Positions 52,120-60,219 of a stretch of DNA of 64,000 nucleotides are shown here, in pieces; position 1 is the first letter of the stretch; every line of letters begins with the position of its first letter. The notes under the pieces were generated by a model, which was given only the letters and a program-made list of their open reading frames with translations, had not been told where the DNA came from and made no database searches. The stretch is from Candidatus Melainabacteria bacterium (GTDB lineage: Bacteria > Cyanobacteriota > Vampirovibrionia > Obscuribacterales > Obscuribacteraceae): NCBI GenBank assembly GCA_003153555.1, contig PLZS01000099.1, forward strand, positions 1-64,000, given 5' to 3'. Made by a program: the position numbers and the translations under genes.

Positions 52120-52151
52120 GGCATACTCCTGCTTGTTGACTCGTCAGTTCG

Positions 52152-52171
52152 TGGCACCGGGATTGGTGCCA
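52152..52171 (-). promoter_or_regulatory. Leader stem-loop TGGCACC/GGTGCCA, copy
   Basis: It lies 33-52 nt upstream of the start at 52119 and is identical to 53085-53104. Confidence 0.55.
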
Positions 52172-52254
52172 TTTGTTAGAAACCGTGATTTGGCTCCCGG
52201 ATTCGCACCCGAGAACTCGTATGGGAGAAAGTCCGTTAGGATCTACCCGATTGC

Positions 52255-52425
52255 TCAGTACCCTCTATTTCTCGCCTGGCCATTGGCCTGCCGCTTTTTC
52301 TTCTTTTGAGTCGAAGTGACAGTAGTGATAACTGGATCGGGATCTTGCTTGGGGTAATTATCCCAAGACCTATAGTCCCTATCGCCCGGTTCCCACCGTT
52401 TCGTATTTTGCTGGTGGAAGATCAT
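52255..52425 (-). CDS. Small basic hydrophilic protein, 56 aa
   Basis: The ATG at 52425 follows AGGAG. It is rich in Asp/Arg (EPGDRDYRSWDNYPK) and ends with a Lys-run and NGQARNRGY. It is probably disordered or nucleic-acid binding. Confidence 0.5.
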   Translation of the reverse strand: MIFHQQNTKRWEPGDRDYRSWDNYPKQDPDPVITTVTSTQKKKKRQANGQARNRGY

Positions 52426-52456
52426 GTGGTTCTCCTGCTGTGTGGGTGCAGCCAAA

Positions 52457-52476
52457 TAGCACCGGGATTGGTGCTA
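52457..52476 (-). promoter_or_regulatory. Leader stem-loop TAGCACC/GGTGCTA, copy
   Basis: It lies 32-51 nt upstream of the start at 52425. Its two arms differ from 52152 by a compensatory pair. Confidence 0.55.
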
Positions 52477-52664
52477 CTTGGAAAGCGCGGTTCGGATTCG
52501 CCTGTGAGGGCACATCTTTGCTTGGGGTGGAGCATTTCGCGGCGGCATCAGCACCGCCTCGCTTGTTGTTTTACCTGCGAGACCGTTCGAACGATCGAAC
52601 GAACGCTAGTTCAGCAGAGCAAAGCTGGTTTTAGTTCTCGGATTTGCTGTTTGCGCAAATGAAA

Positions 52665-52988
52665 TCAGACCTTGGGAGTTCCCATGAGGACCTGAACGAC
52701 GTAGCCAAGAACTGCGCAAACAGTCATCGTCACTGTTGTCTGGGTGGATGGGAAAAGTTCCATGCTGACGCCGGCGACGAGGAAGGCCAGGGGAATTTTG
52801 ATTGCTTGTAGCTTCAACGTGCGAAGGGACATCAGGAGGGAGACATAAATCCGCCCTGAATCAACTGAATCCGTAAGAATGGCTGCCTGGATGATGGAAA
52901 GTAGGCTGCCGACGTTTCCGGCGATCCAACCGAGCCAGGCGAGTCCGCAGAGAAAAACGACACCGGTCGAGGTGATTGTAAGCGACAT
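52665..52988 (-). CDS. Membrane protein, 107 aa
   Basis: GGAG lies 8 nt before the ATG. Three membrane segments (TGVVFLCGLAWLGWIAGNVG, IKIPLAFLVAGVSMELF, VTMTVCAVLGYVVQVLM). Unknown family. Confidence 0.65.
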   Translation of the reverse strand: MSLTITSTGVVFLCGLAWLGWIAGNVGSLLSIIQAAILTDSVDSGRIYVSLLMSLRTLKLQAIKIPLAFLVAGVSMELFPSTQTTVTMTVCAVLGYVVQVLMGTPKV

Positions 52989-53084
52989 TGCATTTCTCCA
53001 TCAATGTAGAAGATGACCATTCCGCCGTGTGGACGAGTGACTTCGGCGTCATGGCATACTCCTGCTTGTTGATTCGTGAGTTCG

Positions 53085-53104
53085 TGGCACCGGGATTGGT
53101 GCCA
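53085..53104 (-). promoter_or_regulatory. Leader stem-loop TGGCACC/GGTGCCA, orphan copy
   Basis: It is part of a roughly 50-bp leader identical to that at 52126-52171, including AGGAG and ATG at about 53050, but the frame behind it is not a clear gene and runs into the start of 52665-52988. Confidence 0.5.
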
Positions 53105-53181
53105 TTTGTATGGGTTTGAGCGTTCAAGTTGCCACCACTCGAAGTCGACTGGTGGCACACTTCAAGTCGTTGTGTTGAGAG

Positions 53182-53358
53182 TTACTCTTCCACCGGAGTG
53201 AAGGACTCGACGGATGTGTCGAGTTCGAAGGTCGCCTCACCGGTGGTCTTGTTCATTGTTACCAGCCTGGCGATCGGGATGTGGAGATCTTCGACCCGTC
53301 CCTCGCCGAGGATTTGGATATAGATGGTCGGCACTCGGGCGAGTGACTTCTTTGTCAC
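53182..53358 (-). pseudogene. C-terminal fragment related to the gene at 57696-58451
   Basis: The frame contains PTIYIQILGEGRVEDLHIPI then ARLVTMNKTTGEATFELD, matching TFYIRIKSDGDYIHIPI then ARLIGYDPTTGAHTFRLD of the 251-aa protein. It has only a GTG to start with (58 aa) and lies behind a terminator hairpin. It is a detached domain or a decayed copy. Confidence 0.5.
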
Positions 53359-53393
53359 CCGTCCGCTAAAGCTGTGGTAAGGGTCAGGTGGAG

Positions 53394-53417
53394 CAGGAAC
53401 GCCGTGTGGCGTTCCTG
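53394..53417 (-). terminator. 10-bp stem-loop behind the ClpP-like gene
   Basis: CAGGAACGCC and GGCGTTCCTG enclose GTGT, 17 bp beyond the stop at 53434. Confidence 0.6.
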
Positions 53418-53433
53418 TCTGTGCTTATCGCGA

Positions 53434-54090
53434 CTATCTGCTCGAAAACAAGTCCGCGATATTCGGCGCGTTTGTGGGCGCGCTGAATTCCGGCTTGTAG
53501 ACGAAGTCGAGCCACCCCTTCTGCACTGCCTCATCGGCAGAGAAGATGTGGTCGAACCCGTCGCTGATTTGTTCGATCAGTTTTCGGGCAGTCTTTTTCG
53601 GCTTCGGTGAGCGAGAACAGAGAATTTTCGTAAAGTCTCTCTGGTTTCTCAGCATCGAATGCTTCGCGCGATCCAGGTCTGATGCGCTTTGCGCGCCTGC
53701 CATGTCCCACTTCACGCAGTGGTACATGAGGGCGGTGTGAGGCAGTCCGACCCGAACATCTGCGCACTGGATGAACCAAAACGCGCAGCTTTGCGCTTTG
53801 ACGACGACAAAGGTGAAGTGCACCTTGTAGATCATGCGGATCAACAAGATGCGGTTGAATGCTTCGCGGCAGTCGTCGACACCGCCGCCAGCGCTGTTGA
53901 ATATGACCGAGATGGAGGCGCCAGGATGTTGTTTGGCAAACTCCTCCAAAACGGCAACTTTGGACTGACAGCCGGTCATGAAGCCAGTCCATTCGAAAAC
54001 GAACTTTCCGTTCACGACTTCGACTTGCGAGCCGGTCGTTTGCGCGGAGTTGTTCGTTCTTTCAGCCGCAGTAGATTGCTCCTGTTTCAT
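53434..54090 (-). CDS. ClpP-like serine protease
   Basis: This encodes 218 aa. SVIFNSAGGGVDD at 61-73 is the oxyanion strand, VVVKAQSCAFWF carries the nucleophile S101, and TALMYHCVKW gives His124, all in the ClpP/SDH order. The N-terminal extension of about 30 residues is Ser/Thr-rich. It forms part of an ATP-dependent protease in typical cases. No Clp ATPase is nearby; the FtsH-like gene is 52 kb away in this window. Confidence 0.82.
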   Translation of the reverse strand: MKQEQSTAAERTNNSAQTTGSQVEVVNGKFVFEWTGFMTGCQSKVAVLEEFAKQHPGASISVIFNSAGGGVDDCREAFNRILLIRMIYKVHFTFVVVKAQSCAFWFIQCADVRVGLPHTALMYHCVKWDMAGAQSASDLDRAKHSMLRNQRDFTKILCSRSPKPKKTARKLIEQISDGFDHIFSADEAVQKGWLDFVYKPEFSAPTNAPNIADLFSSR

Positions 54091-54193
54091 TGGTTGCTCT
54101 CTTTCGTTTCTCAGTCATGGTGACCGTGAAAGTCTGCATCCAGGAACATCGCCCCGAATGCAATTCGATTTGGCTGCAACTAGCTTTGAGGCA

Positions 54194-54289
54194 CTAGTTG
54201 TTCGTGCCGCCAGCCCCATGCCGGCAGCGCTCAAGTTCTTCGCGATCGTGGCGCGATAAAGGGGTGCGTTCGATTATTATTCCAGTCAT
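54194..54289 (-). CDS. Tiny gene, 31 aa, coupled
   Basis: MTGIIIERTPLSRHD... starts 8 nt after GGAG and ends GGTNN. Its ATG overlaps the stop of the preceding 23-codon frame. Small but with a textbook ribosome site. Confidence 0.35.
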   Translation of the reverse strand: MTGIIIERTPLSRHDREELERCRHGAGGTNN

Positions 54290-54357
54290 GTCCAGTTCTC
54301 CTCACTCTGGTTTCTCTTCGAGTTGTGCCGCCAGCCCCCAAGGTTACCTTCTGACAT
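54286..54357 (-). CDS. Tiny gene, 23 aa
   Basis: MSEGNLGGWRHNSKRNQSEE follows AAGGAG by 8 nt and ends in an ATGA overlap with the next frame. A short DNA repeat links it with the 31-aa frame (GGGGCTGGCGGCAC in both). Confidence 0.3.
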   Translation of the reverse strand: MSEGNLGGWRHNSKRNQSEENWT

Positions 54358-54398
54358 TAGTGTTGCTCCTTGTTTGCATACGGAAAAACCCTGGCCTT

Positions 54399-54449
54399 CC
54401 TGAACGAGCATCACCTGCTGGTGTTTGCCCATTCAGCAAAGTCTGAGAT
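54399..54449. terminator. GAGCATCACC hairpin repeat, copy 1
   Basis: TGAACGAGCA...TGCCCATTCA arms around GGTG. It lies behind the stop of the toxin gene at 54473. Copies: 55188-55241, 62785-62821. Confidence 0.55.
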
Positions 54450-54472
54450 AGTTTGCATCAGGCGCTTTCAGG

Positions 54473-54859
54473 CTACCAAATAATGCTTACTTGGTATTGT
54501 TGGATCAAAGGATCTGACGTAACAATTGCAATGTGTTCCAACTGACTCTGCGCAACCAGAATGCGATCGAACGGATCACGATGAATAGATGGGAGTGAAG
54601 CTGTATGCAGAGCATGACTCACACTGATCGACAGAGGACGGAAGCCGTTAAGCTGTAAATGCTCAGAAACAAAAGCTTCTGGGCCATTGGGCAGGCGCAA
54701 TTTGCCAAGCTGAGCTTTGATTGCTATTTCCCAGCCACTGGCTGCGCTGAAGAAAACTTCATTACTCCCGTCTGCAATTGCTTGTCTGGCTGTGCTTGAA
54801 AGATGATCATCGTTATCGATCCACCAGAGAAAGCTATGCGTATCAAGAAGCACTTGCAT
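54473..54859 (-). CDS. vapC: PIN-domain toxin, VapC type
   Basis: This encodes 128 aa. MQVLLDTHSFLWWI is the hallmark start of this branch; SGWEIAIKAQLGKL gives the second acidic residue and HRDPFDRILVAQS the third. It follows the antitoxin by 10 bp. It is a ribonuclease toxin. Confidence 0.9.
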   Translation of the reverse strand: MQVLLDTHSFLWWIDNDDHLSSTARQAIADGSNEVFFSAASGWEIAIKAQLGKLRLPNGPEAFVSEHLQLNGFRPLSISVSHALHTASLPSIHRDPFDRILVAQSQLEHIAIVTSDPLIQQYQVSIIW

Positions 54860-54869
54860 GAATTCGGCT

Positions 54870-55112
54870 TTACCGCTTTCCCTCAAACGCCTGCACAAGC
54901 TCCTCGGGTAATGGTGCATCGAAATCCGGTGACATCCAGATCTTGCCTCTCGCACTGCCGGCGACTCTTTGAGACTTTGCTTGCACAATCGGCACAATGC
55001 GGGCCACAGGAACACCTGATTTGGCGATGATAATCTCCTCACCGGCCATTACTCGCTGCAGCAATTTGGACAAATGAGTTTTTGCCTCATGTATGTTCAC
55101 TTCGCGAGTCAC
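54870..55112 (-). CDS. Phd/YefM-type antitoxin
   Basis: This encodes 80 aa; a GTG at 55112 is the likely start (a TTG at 55127 is possible). TREVNIHEAKTHLSKLLQRV and GVPVARIVPI are typical. It pairs with the PIN toxin gene; the C-terminus (PLPEELVQAFEG) is the toxin-binding tail. Confidence 0.88.
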   Translation of the reverse strand: MTREVNIHEAKTHLSKLLQRVMAGEEIIIAKSGVPVARIVPIVQAKSQRVAGSARGKIWMSPDFDAPLPEELVQAFEGKR

Positions 55113-55187
55113 TAGACAAGACCTCAACTTCCCTGCTCCCAGCGTAAACTAAGTCCTGGACTTAGTCAACAGTCGACGTCTCGCAAC

Positions 55188-55241
55188 GTTCCTGAATGAG
55201 CATCACCTCAGATGATGTTTGCTCATTCAACAAAGTCTGAG
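55188..55241. terminator. GAGCATCACC hairpin repeat, copy 2
   Basis: TGAATGAGCA and TGCTCATTCA form a perfect outer stem. It overlaps the stop of the Uma2 gene. Confidence 0.55.
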
Positions 55242-55876
55242 TCGTCGTCAAATTCGTATTCGGCTGTTTCCTCATTTACAAAGCTGCCATCATCGCCGCT
55301 GTCGAGGTCCACTTCTTCGTAAATCGCTGCTAGAGGGATAGTCAAAGCGCCATTGGAAAGCGACTCTAGCACCAGATCATCTCCTGGTCCAAACTTTATG
55401 ACGTCCCAAGTTCCATCGGAGACTCTTCGATATAGCTCGATGCGTTGTCTCTTTTGATGCACAATCACCAACTCGTTGAGCGTCTCGATCTTCATGTAGT
55501 TAACCCGCTTCTCTCGGCGATCGATAGCGGCTGTAGATGGCGATAAAACCTCAACGATCATGACAGGACTGTTCGTGAATACGCTTTTGCTGTCATATTC
55601 ATCGCAAGATACCATCACATCGGGATAATAGAAGCAATTAGCCGCCTCCACTCTCGCCTTGACAGCTTCCATATATGCCCGGCAACGGCTGCCTCTGATG
55701 TGTGCCCGAAGAATGGAGTGAATGTTCCCGGCGATGATGTTATGGCGCCGAGTCGAGCCACTCATGGCGAACACCTGTCCGTCTACGAATTCTCGTCTTC
55801 CAGGAGCTGTTGCTTCGCTTCTGAGATACTGTTCGACCGTCATGTGCATGAACTTATTGGGGACTGGCACTGGCAA
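55223..55876 (-). CDS. Uma2-family putative endonuclease, second copy
   Basis: This encodes 217 aa from a TTG at 55876, which aligns best with the other member (MPVPVPNKF / MAVPAHDLC); an ATG at 55849 is possible. FYYPDVMVSC and VMIVEVLSPSTAAIDRREKR carry the PD-(D/E)XK residues. A C-terminal extension of 30 acidic residues is unlike the first copy. Confidence 0.88.
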   Translation of the reverse strand: MPVPVPNKFMHMTVEQYLRSEATAPGRREFVDGQVFAMSGSTRRHNIIAGNIHSILRAHIRGSRCRAYMEAVKARVEAANCFYYPDVMVSCDEYDSKSVFTNSPVMIVEVLSPSTAAIDRREKRVNYMKIETLNELVIVHQKRQRIELYRRVSDGTWDVIKFGPGDDLVLESLSNGALTIPLAAIYEEVDLDSGDDGSFVNEETAEYEFDDDSDFVE

Positions 55877-56032
55877 ACCTCAGTCATAAAGAGCCTTACG
55901 CAAAAATTATAGCAAGCGTCAACATTTGTTGTTCGCTACCAATGGCTTTGGTGCCGGCTAGCTTTTGAGGAGCTAGCCAGCACCGATGTTGAACACCAGC
56001 TTTAGTGCTTGTGCGCACTGCCGGTGGTGACT

Positions 56033-56461
56033 CTATGCTTGGCTCAGAACCACGACGGGATGCACAGGATCGGGTGAGAAGTATTCTTTTAGCCGTTCGG
56101 CCAGATCGCGGTGCGCTCCCTCGTGCCAAATCATGATCGATAGAGCTTCCGATCTTTCTGCCAAAGCTTTGGCACTAAGCAAGCGCCCGATTCGGATTTT
56201 GCTGCAGATGACTCCGAGTGGGCGCTTGCTTTCCTCGGCCAATCTTCGCGCTTGATCGAGGAGGTCCATGGCTGTTTGCAGGTCCTTCGCCAGTGGGGCA
56301 GCGGCACCCGACGTCAGCCACGCGTAGAGCAGCTCTTGCGTCGCCCTTGCGAGCAGGAGCCGCAAGTTTTCACGAAGAGGTTCCTCCTCTTGCGTGATTG
56401 TTTCGATGGCGCGCATCGTTAAACCAACGATGCTCAGACCAGGAATGTTTGCGAGTTTCAT
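56033..56461 (-). CDS. MKLANIPG-family protein, paralogue 1
   Basis: This encodes 142 aa, starting MKLANIPGLSIVGLTMRAIE and EEPLRENLRLLLARATQELL. Helical throughout, with a conserved centre (LDQARRLAEES) and AKALAERSEALSIMIW. Leader AGAAGGATAGGAAG-like. The function is unknown. One of three tandem copies. Confidence 0.7.
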   Translation of the reverse strand: MKLANIPGLSIVGLTMRAIETITQEEEPLRENLRLLLARATQELLYAWLTSGAAAPLAKDLQTAMDLLDQARRLAEESKRPLGVICSKIRIGRLLSAKALAERSEALSIMIWHEGAHRDLAERLKEYFSPDPVHPVVVLSQA

Positions 56462-56487
56462 CTTTCCTATCCTTCTCTTCGATGTTT

Positions 56488-56560
56488 ACACAGTGAGCTC
56501 TTCGACGCAGCAGTCCAACCGGAACATGTGCGCACCGGTGGTGGGGTCATATCCGATCAG
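56488..56560 (-). pseudogene. Duplicated C-terminal tail of the 57696-58451 gene
   Basis: The minus strand reads RLIGYDPTTGAHMFRLDCC then VEELTV and a stop, nearly the last 25 codons of the 251-aa gene. It lies between paralogues 1 and 2 and marks the end of a duplicated unit. Confidence 0.65.
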
Positions 56561-56574
56561 TCGTAAAAGTAGTT

Positions 56575-57252
56575 CTAACGCAATCTGCGTCCCAAGGACC
56601 CAGTGCGCTCGATGTAGTCAGGGAGGCGCTTCCAGACTTCGTGAGTTTCCGTTCCCCTTTCCTCCTTCGATAAACTTGCCCATATCCAATCGGCAGATTT
56701 CCTCTCCCCGATCTTTAGGGCCTCATCCCACCACAGTTTTAGGCCCTCATACTCCGATAATTCGGCTGGTACTTCCAGCGTTACGTCTTCCCATGTCGAG
56801 CACCATGCGTCTAGATTTGGAGCCCGAGAACAAAGATGTACCGACCTTGTGATCGTCCTGGTCTTAGACCCGTTCGACCGACGCTTCGACCAAATCATGG
56901 TCGATAGAGCTTCCGATTTTGCTGCCAAATCTTTGGCACGAAGCCGGAGCTCGATTCGCATTGGGCTGAAGAAGAGTGCGTCGCTGAACTCTGCCCATTT
57001 TCGCGCTTGGTCGAGGAGGTCCGTGGCTTCCTTCAGATCATTCGCCAGCGGGTCCGTACTGCCCGGCTTCGGCTGCGCCTCGACCAGGGCTTGCGTCGCC
57101 TTTGCGAGCAGGTCTTGCGTCGCTTTTGCAAGCAGGAGCCGCAAGTTTTCACGAAGAGGTTCCTCCTTCCACGTGAATAATTTGACGGCGAGCATCGTAT
57201 AACCCACGATGCGGCCCAGCAAGTTCAGGCCAGGAATGTTTGCGAGCTTCAT
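56575..57252 (-). CDS. MKLANIPG-family protein, paralogue 2
   Basis: This encodes 225 aa. The first 120 residues match the family (MKLANIPGLNLLGRIVGYTM, LRENLRLLLAKATQDLL with a short internal repeat LLAKATQALV). The C-terminal 95 residues (TWEDVTLEVPAELSEYEGLK...) are unique to this copy. Same leader. Confidence 0.7.
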   Translation of the reverse strand: MKLANIPGLNLLGRIVGYTMLAVKLFTWKEEPLRENLRLLLAKATQDLLAKATQALVEAQPKPGSTDPLANDLKEATDLLDQARKWAEFSDALFFSPMRIELRLRAKDLAAKSEALSTMIWSKRRSNGSKTRTITRSVHLCSRAPNLDAWCSTWEDVTLEVPAELSEYEGLKLWWDEALKIGERKSADWIWASLSKEERGTETHEVWKRLPDYIERTGSLGRRLR

Positions 57253-57292
57253 CTTCCTATCCTTCTCTTCGATGTTTACAGGGTTGTGTCTT

Positions 57293-57673
57293 TTATTCGT
57301 TTTCCTTTCCGGTCAGATCGAGGTGCTTACGCTCGTACCAAATCATGGTCGATACAGCTTCCGATCTTTCGGCCAAATCTTTGGCGCGAAGCAAGCGCGC
57401 GATTCGCATTTGGCTGAAGATGAGTGGGTCGCTGAATATCAATCTGCGCGCTTGTTCGAGCAGGTCCGTGGCGTCCTTCAGATGACCCGCCAGTGGGTCC
57501 GTGCTGCCCGGCTTCGGCTGCGCCTCGACCAGGTCTTGCGTCGCCTTTGCGAACAGGCACCGCAAGTTTTCACGGAGCGGTGCCTCCTCCCACTTGAATG
57601 TTTCGACGGCGCGCATCGTGAAAGCCAAGATCCTGTCCAGCAGTTTCAGGCCAGGAATGTTTGCGAGTTTCAT
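57293..57673 (-). CDS. MKLANIPG-family protein, paralogue 3
   Basis: This encodes 126 aa, MKLANIPGLKLLDRILAFTM and LRENLRCLFAKATQDLVEAQ, ending KHLDLTGKENE. It lies 22 bp behind the 251-aa gene, likely cotranscribed. Confidence 0.7.
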   Translation of the reverse strand: MKLANIPGLKLLDRILAFTMRAVETFKWEEAPLRENLRCLFAKATQDLVEAQPKPGSTDPLAGHLKDATDLLEQARRLIFSDPLIFSQMRIARLLRAKDLAERSEAVSTMIWYERKHLDLTGKENE

Positions 57674-57695
57674 CTTCCTATCCTTCTCTTCGAGT

Positions 57696-58451
57696 TTATA
57701 GGGTGAGCTCTTCGACGCAGCAATCCAACCGGAACGTGTGCGCACCGGTGGTGGGGTCATATCCGATCAGGCGTGCGATCGGAATGTGGATGTAGTCACC
57801 ATCCGATTTGATTCGAATGTAGAAGGTGAGGGCACTTGCGACGCCAGTTTCTCGTCCCACCCACCGACTTCCCCGGTTGCGACCATGGCGAGGCTGATTG
57901 CCAATTGGAATGCAGAGCGGATCTATGTTGCATCCGATAACTGTTTTCGCAGCATCGCATGCATCGTTGGCATCCACCCTCAGTTCCGCTGCGGCCCAAG
58001 CTGAGTTGACTGGACCATCGACGGGACCTACCAACACCGGATGCTCTTTTGTGACGATGATGGACCTTCCCGGGACGAATCGAAACAGTTCTGCCATGCG
58101 GTCCTGGCGATTTGCCTTGGGGTCGCCATTGATCGCCTGAGCATACGGATGATCGACCGGTACCCCCAGGGGCTCGAATGCATTGCGGAACGTCGCATAC
58201 ATCGCCTGGAGCGGAACGAATTGGCTCAGTTCGACGCTATAGCGATGCTGATTGATCTTATCTCTCATGGTCACCAACCACATGAAAGTTCTTCCGATCA
58301 GCATCATGTTGTTGTCGTGGTAATTCAGCGAGACAACTTCGGCCATTCCCGAAGACAGAATGGACGCGTACTGCTTGCCCTCGATCAGTCTCCAGAATTG
58401 TTGATGGAGCCTTCGAGCGACCGCCTTTATCTCGCCACTTGTCTTGATCAT
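57696..58451 (-). CDS. Unknown protein, 251 aa
   Basis: An N-terminal helical part (IKAVARRLHQQFWRLIEG) is followed by a mixed centre and a C-terminal beta unit (TFYIRIKSDGDYIHIPIARL). That unit recurs at 53182-53358 and 56488-56560. Not a known family. Confidence 0.7.
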   Translation of the reverse strand: MIKTSGEIKAVARRLHQQFWRLIEGKQYASILSSGMAEVVSLNYHDNNMMLIGRTFMWLVTMRDKINQHRYSVELSQFVPLQAMYATFRNAFEPLGVPVDHPYAQAINGDPKANRQDRMAELFRFVPGRSIIVTKEHPVLVGPVDGPVNSAWAAAELRVDANDACDAAKTVIGCNIDPLCIPIGNQPRHGRNRGSRWVGRETGVASALTFYIRIKSDGDYIHIPIARLIGYDPTTGAHTFRLDCCVEELTL

Positions 58452-58541
58452 TGTGTGGCTCCTTGTTCATGGAACGGACAACGTTTGTCCGAATGCGGCG
58501 GGCAGCCTGGCATCACTTGTGCTGCCAGGCTGTGTTGGGTG

Positions 58542-58745
58542 TCAGTCGAACGAGCTGGCGCTGACGGCGATCTTTTCGATGACCAGCTCCTGGGCGGCGA
58601 TCACCGGCGCAAACGCGATCTCCTTCCAAACCGTTAAGACCATTGCCGGCCCAAAGAGACCTAAACTGGCCCACTCGTTCGCCTGGTCGTCACAAGCGCG
58701 ACGAGCGCCCAGGGTGAGGGCGAACATTCCCACGAGATACTGCAT
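58542..58745 (-). CDS. Small protein, 67 aa
   Basis: The ATG at 58745 follows GGAGG. MQYLVGMFALTLGARRACDD is followed by a hydrophobic centre (LGLFGPAMVLTVWKEI) and LVIEKIAVSASSFD. A fragment of a relative remains at 11793-11837. Family unknown. Confidence 0.6.
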   Translation of the reverse strand: MQYLVGMFALTLGARRACDDQANEWASLGLFGPAMVLTVWKEIAFAPVIAAQELVIEKIAVSASSFD

Positions 58746-58877
58746 AGCATCCTCCATTGTTGCTAGCTCCGGATTGGAGCCTGCTGAATCCTGAGACGAG
58801 CCTCAGGTGTCGTTGCGAATTGAACTGGTGGTGGCAACCGCAGTCGCCACCATTGCACTTCGTTGGAAGAGCGCCAA

Positions 58878-59849
58878 TCAGGCGCTCTTTGCGGCGACTT
58901 CGCGAGGTTGATCAGGTGCCTGGAGCGCAGTGGCAGCAGGATCAGGGTGATCCAACATCCACTTTTTCCCGAGCGGGCAGTCATTGCGATAGTTGCAGTG
59001 TTGGCAGTGATCGCCTGGCTGCACTCTGAACCAACCACGATTCCAGGCGTCATCCATTTCTCTGATGAAGCCGGTGATTCCCTGGAGTCGAGCCTCTTGC
59101 TGCCTGGTGAGCTTGTCTCCGATGGCGTCCAAGCTATACTCGGGACGCGGAAGCCACCTGCCATCGGCGCCGCGCATATATTTGAGACGAGTCTTGACGG
59201 TACCCTCGAAGTCAACACCCCAGATGGCTTTCCACGCCTTGGTCTCGCGAACAACCAGCCCCATCATGAATGGCACGATCTCGGCGTAGCGATGCCGATG
59301 CTTGCCCGTTTTCGTGTCGTCGACGCCAACGAACCATGGTGTCATCGAAATCTCGTCCGGTTTGACGACCCAAGTTGTTTGGGTCTTCTTGTCCCACCAG
59401 AATATCGGATTCGGTTCCTTAACCGTACGGTTAACGCTCGGAGCCTCCTTTCTTTCGGCGCGAGCAGCGACGGCGATGATTGCCTTGGCCGTTCTCACTG
59501 CGCCGACTTGCTGTTGCTTTGGAACGGCATTTGCCCCGGTGAACAGGGCCGCAACGTTTTTCGTGCGCTGCTCCCTTGGTTTTGCCATTTCCTGATGAAC
59601 CACAGCGCCAATCGCCCTGCTAACAACGTGCGTCGGAGCCTCATACCGATCGCCTTCGCGACGGCGCAGGTAAGCCGCCTGACAGTCGATAAATTCAAGC
59701 AGTTGAGAAGGCGCGACGCTGCGATCCCAAGGGCTGGTGACCGGAGCGATGTAGGACGCAGCGCCTTTCTCCACGAGTTCACGATAGCGCCACGCTTTGC
59801 GACCCGTGTTCTCAGGGAGCGGCTTGCGAGTTTTGTCGATGTTTTCCAT
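58878..59849 (-). CDS. RecB/Cas4-like PD-(D/E)XK nuclease with Fe-S cysteines
   Basis: This encodes 323 aa. APSQLLEFIDCQAAYLRR (C56) matches the first cysteine region of AddB/Cas4 nucleases, AIGAVVHQEM gives the motif-I His85, VKPDEIS and VGVDDTKTGK fit the D...(D/E)xK core (K180), and HCQHCNYRNDCPLGKK ends with C282, C285 and C291. Four cysteines in this spacing usually hold a 4Fe-4S cluster. It would cut or trim DNA ends. No Cas1/Cas2 or AddA is present. Confidence 0.75.
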   Translation of the reverse strand: MENIDKTRKPLPENTGRKAWRYRELVEKGAASYIAPVTSPWDRSVAPSQLLEFIDCQAAYLRRREGDRYEAPTHVVSRAIGAVVHQEMAKPREQRTKNVAALFTGANAVPKQQQVGAVRTAKAIIAVAARAERKEAPSVNRTVKEPNPIFWWDKKTQTTWVVKPDEISMTPWFVGVDDTKTGKHRHRYAEIVPFMMGLVVRETKAWKAIWGVDFEGTVKTRLKYMRGADGRWLPRPEYSLDAIGDKLTRQQEARLQGITGFIREMDDAWNRGWFRVQPGDHCQHCNYRNDCPLGKKWMLDHPDPAATALQAPDQPREVAAKSA

Positions 59850-59990
59850 TTTTTTGAATCCCCATTTAGCAGGTTGAAGACGTAGAGATTACCGATACGC
59901 GTTTTACTCTTTGCTTTTCCCTTTCCTGAAGTTGCATCGCATTTTATGGAAGCAAACAAGCTTGCTGCCTGATTCTTGCGATTTCCCTTG

Positions 59991-60139
59991 TGAATCGAAA
60001 CTGTTTCATCTTGCCGATGGCATCGGAAGAATCGTCAGACCGGATTGTCCGGCTACAGCATCGACTGCGATACAGAAACGCCCCTCGCGGGGCGTTTCTG
60101 CTTGGTTAGGAACAGGAACTCCACATATGGACTTCTGTT
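59991..60139. repeat. 149-bp direct repeat, copy 1
   Basis: More than 90% identical to 61094-61240. The two copies flank the trypsin-like protease gene. Each holds a strong hairpin (60074-60099). Confidence 0.85.
60074..60099. terminator. 11-bp stem-loop, AGAAACGCCCC
   Basis: A perfect stem with a TCGC loop, followed by T-richer sequence on the plus strand. It lies in the direct repeat. Confidence 0.65.
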
Positions 60140-60219
60140 ATGCACAGACAGCATGGTGCCGCCTGTGGTGCCGCGCGGTTATCCGTCTACGACTTACCGG
60201 TTTGTTTAGGCTTGCGACT

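Noticed and set aside
51700-52179. 159-codon plus-strand frame rich in His and Glu
   Set aside because: It is the antisense image of a four-helix membrane protein gene.
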